64,000 nt of DNA, from positions 62,001-126,000 of the forward strand of contig BAJA01000012.1 in assembly GCA_000613465.1 (NCBI GenBank). The letters are read 5' to 3'. Both the position numbers and the translations under genes were made by a program. The notes beneath the pieces were generated by a model that was not told the DNA's origin, did no database searches, and saw nothing but the letters and a program-made list of their open reading frames with translations. How positions within the stretch are numbered: the first letter of the stretch is position 1; every line of letters begins with the position of its first letter. Source of the DNA: Bacteroides nordii WAL 11050 = JCM 12987 (GTDB taxonomy: Bacteria; Bacteroidota; Bacteroidia; Bacteroidales; Bacteroidaceae). Positions 62,501 through 64,000 of this stretch are shown here, in pieces.

Positions 62501-62855
62501 ATTGCCTAAAATCATCATGCCCTCTAATCTCTCGTACAATCTGAAAATCAGAACTCAGCGACCAGCCCAATCCTGTATAAGCACTTTCTTCTTTTGCCTT
62601 AAATCCTCCGGCATGATAGCTAATTACAAGCGGCAAACTACTCTCACGGCCTTTCAGCTCAAAAAGAGGAATTTCTATCCGGGGAACACCTGTATTATAA
62701 TCTACCGGGAAATTAATACACTTGGCTAAACTCGCAGCTTCTGGAGCAGGAGGAGGTTTTACCGGATAACTGAATTGTGAAGGAACACCTTGAGCCAATA
62801 AAGGGGATACAAATGATCCCAATAGGATAATACAAAATAAATAATGGCTTTTCAT
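59582..62855 (-). CDS. RHS/YD-repeat N-terminal partner protein (three frameshifts)
   Basis: A signal peptide (MKSHYLFCIILLGSFVSPLL) is followed by the SpvB/RHS-like start NTGVPRIEIPLFELKGRESS and LPLVISYHAGGFKAKEESAY, TGLGWSL. Many YD-type repeats follow (TYDGPRQLVTTTTYTYD, GLSTVYLWGYNNQYPIAEI). The reading breaks three times: near 62420 (C6 where C5 gives TYTPYNRLRM), near 62163 (A6 where A7 gives IEKNDPGTPGIDLG), and near 60702 (T4 where T3 gives KSEKFQEDWRLGKI). Two of these are extra bases, the reverse of the usual loss. The repaired gene has 1091 codons and ends without a toxin tip. Confidence 0.85.
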
Positions 62856-62966
62856 AAGCGCTAAATTTAAAATTAACCATTGTAAAAATAGGCAATTTTT
62901 AACAAAATGATTATCTGCATTATCTCAAATATTATCAATAAAGTATCTATTTCAAGAATATAAAAA

Positions 62967-62988
62967 CTCATCGCCTTCCGGCGATGAG
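62967..62988 (-). terminator. Terminator of the FecR gene
   Basis: CTCATCGCC (62967-62975) and GGCGATGAG (62980-62988) pair perfectly around TTCC. On the minus strand it is followed by five T, so it ends the FecR transcript before the RHS genes. Confidence 0.88.
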
Positions 62989-63002
62989 CATCTATAAAAA
63001 TC

Positions 63003-64000
63003 TCAATATAAATCTACTATTACTCTCTCCTTCGTAAACGTTCCGTCAGCTTGTTGCATCGGCTCTTCCATTCTCCACTTCATAGTAACCGATTTACCCA
63101 AATAATCGAGAATCTGATAGAGCGTTTCGTTCCTGAAAGTAGCCCTATATTTATACTCTTTCCCCGATATATTATTAAATTGAATATCAATATTAAAATG
63201 ACGTGACAATCTCTTCAACATATCAGGCAAAGGAGTATTCCTAAATATCAATTCACCGTCTTTCCAGGCTATCTTCTCAAATACATCAACCTCAGATTTG
63301 ACATATTGCGACGCCTTTTTGTCATAAAGCAGACGCTCACCCGGCTGTAAAGACTCAGCTTCCTCATATCCGGGTATAAGTACATTTACATGTCCGGATT
63401 CCAGCACGGCCTCAACATAACCTTCATTTTCATAGGAACTGACATTAAAACGGGTTCCGGTTACAAATACACGTACTCCCGAAGGGTATTAACATAAAAA
63501 GGATGTTCTTTATCAGATTGTACTTCAAAATATGCTTCACCTTGCAAATCCACCTCACGTATATTTTTGCCAAAGATAACCGGATAACGAAGGGTACTCC
63601 CCGAGTTTAGCCAAACGACCGAATTATCAGGCAATTCATAACGCACCACAGAACCTGTAGAAGCTGTTATACTCGCATATTGTATTTTTTCATCCGACGA
63701 TTCATTAAAATACAAATACCCTAATATCACAGAGGAGAGAAATAAGGGCAAAGCCAGAAATGCAGCATACCGGATCAATTGGTGCTGCAATCTTTTATTC
63801 TTCTTTCTTCTTATCTGATTTTGAGTTTTCCCAAAAGCAGTTTGTACATCAATCGTTTCCATCTCTCTGATATCATCTCCCAAAGCCAATGCCATCCGAA
63901 GGTCCTGAAATAGTCTTCGGTGCTCCTCCGACTCATTCAACAGGATCTCCACCTTCTTTTGCTCGGCTTCAGTGCATAAGCCTTTACAATAGCGAAAAAA
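63003..64000 (-). CDS. FecR-family anti-sigma factor, 5' end outside the window (frameshifted)
   Basis: The frame runs in from the right edge with the conserved FecR start (FFRYCKGLCTEAEQKKVEIL), a membrane segment (YAAFLALPLFLSSVILGYLY), the FecR core (TGSVVRYELPDNSVVWLNSG, EAYFEVQSDKEHPFYVNT) and a C-terminal DUF4974 secretin-like domain (LKRLSRHFNIDIQFNN, YQILDYLGKSV). One T is missing near 63484 (repaired VNTLSGVRVFVTGTRFNVSS). FecR proteins hold an ECF sigma factor until a TonB-dependent SusC partner signals. The sigma and SusC genes should lie outside the window, to the right and beyond. It belongs to a different system from the RHS genes. Confidence 0.9.

Overview
The window looks like a chromosomal segment of a Bacteroides-type gut bacterium. 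The evidence is SusC/SusD pairs, a hybrid two-component regulator, FecR/ECF-type regulation, Bacteroides -7 boxes (TAnnTTTG), a glycine-lipid (gls) operon and RHS proteins of the Bacteroidetes kind. No rRNA, tRNA, transposase, phage gene or CRISPR array was recognised. The species cannot be fixed from the sequence.

Layout. (1) About 1-19.7 kb is a polysaccharide utilisation locus for a mannose-rich glycan. The minus strand carries SusC, SusD, a DUF3823 lipoprotein, an MFS transporter and the start of one more secreted protein. The plus strand carries a secreted protein, an unclassified (alpha/alpha)6-type glycosidase, GH92, a hybrid two-component system, GH130 and an SGNH hydrolase. (2) 19.8-22.7 kb holds an acyl-CoA synthetase and an M20/ArgE-like deacylase. 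(3) 22.9-30 kb holds a decayed AAA-ATPase gene behind a perfect palindrome, then galactose mutarotase, GH125 and GH38, a second alpha-mannosidase block. (4) 30-38.5 kb is housekeeping: a 23-bp-period palindrome array, an EnvC-like protein, DUF4292, a TPR lipoprotein, dut, dgt, the two glycine-lipid acyltransferases and an ECF sigma factor. (5) 38.7-53.8 kb is one long plus-strand operon: IclR regulator, beta-propeller/di-haem cytochrome c, RidA-like protein, Cys-rich cupin lipoprotein, NPCBM + hydrazine-synthase-alpha-like di-haem + FGE fusion, CcsBA cytochrome c maturation factor, VOC protein, DhaK, DhaL, LsrF-like thiolase and a second beta-propeller. It is the best candidate for an undescribed system: a periplasmic c-haem oxidation module joined to a cytoplasmic kinase/thiolase route. 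(6) 54.5-62.9 kb is an RHS locus with a variable HExxxH-containing tip and a possible immunity lipoprotein. (7) A FecR anti-sigma gene runs off the right end.

About twenty single- or double-base indels, mostly a lost base in a short homopolymer, split at least thirteen otherwise well-conserved genes. In each case the next frame resumes the same family at once and no separate nonsense changes were seen. I therefore annotate these as single genes with frameshifts, most simply sequence or assembly errors. Coordinates are given for the complete gene, and most repaired lengths are whole numbers of codons.
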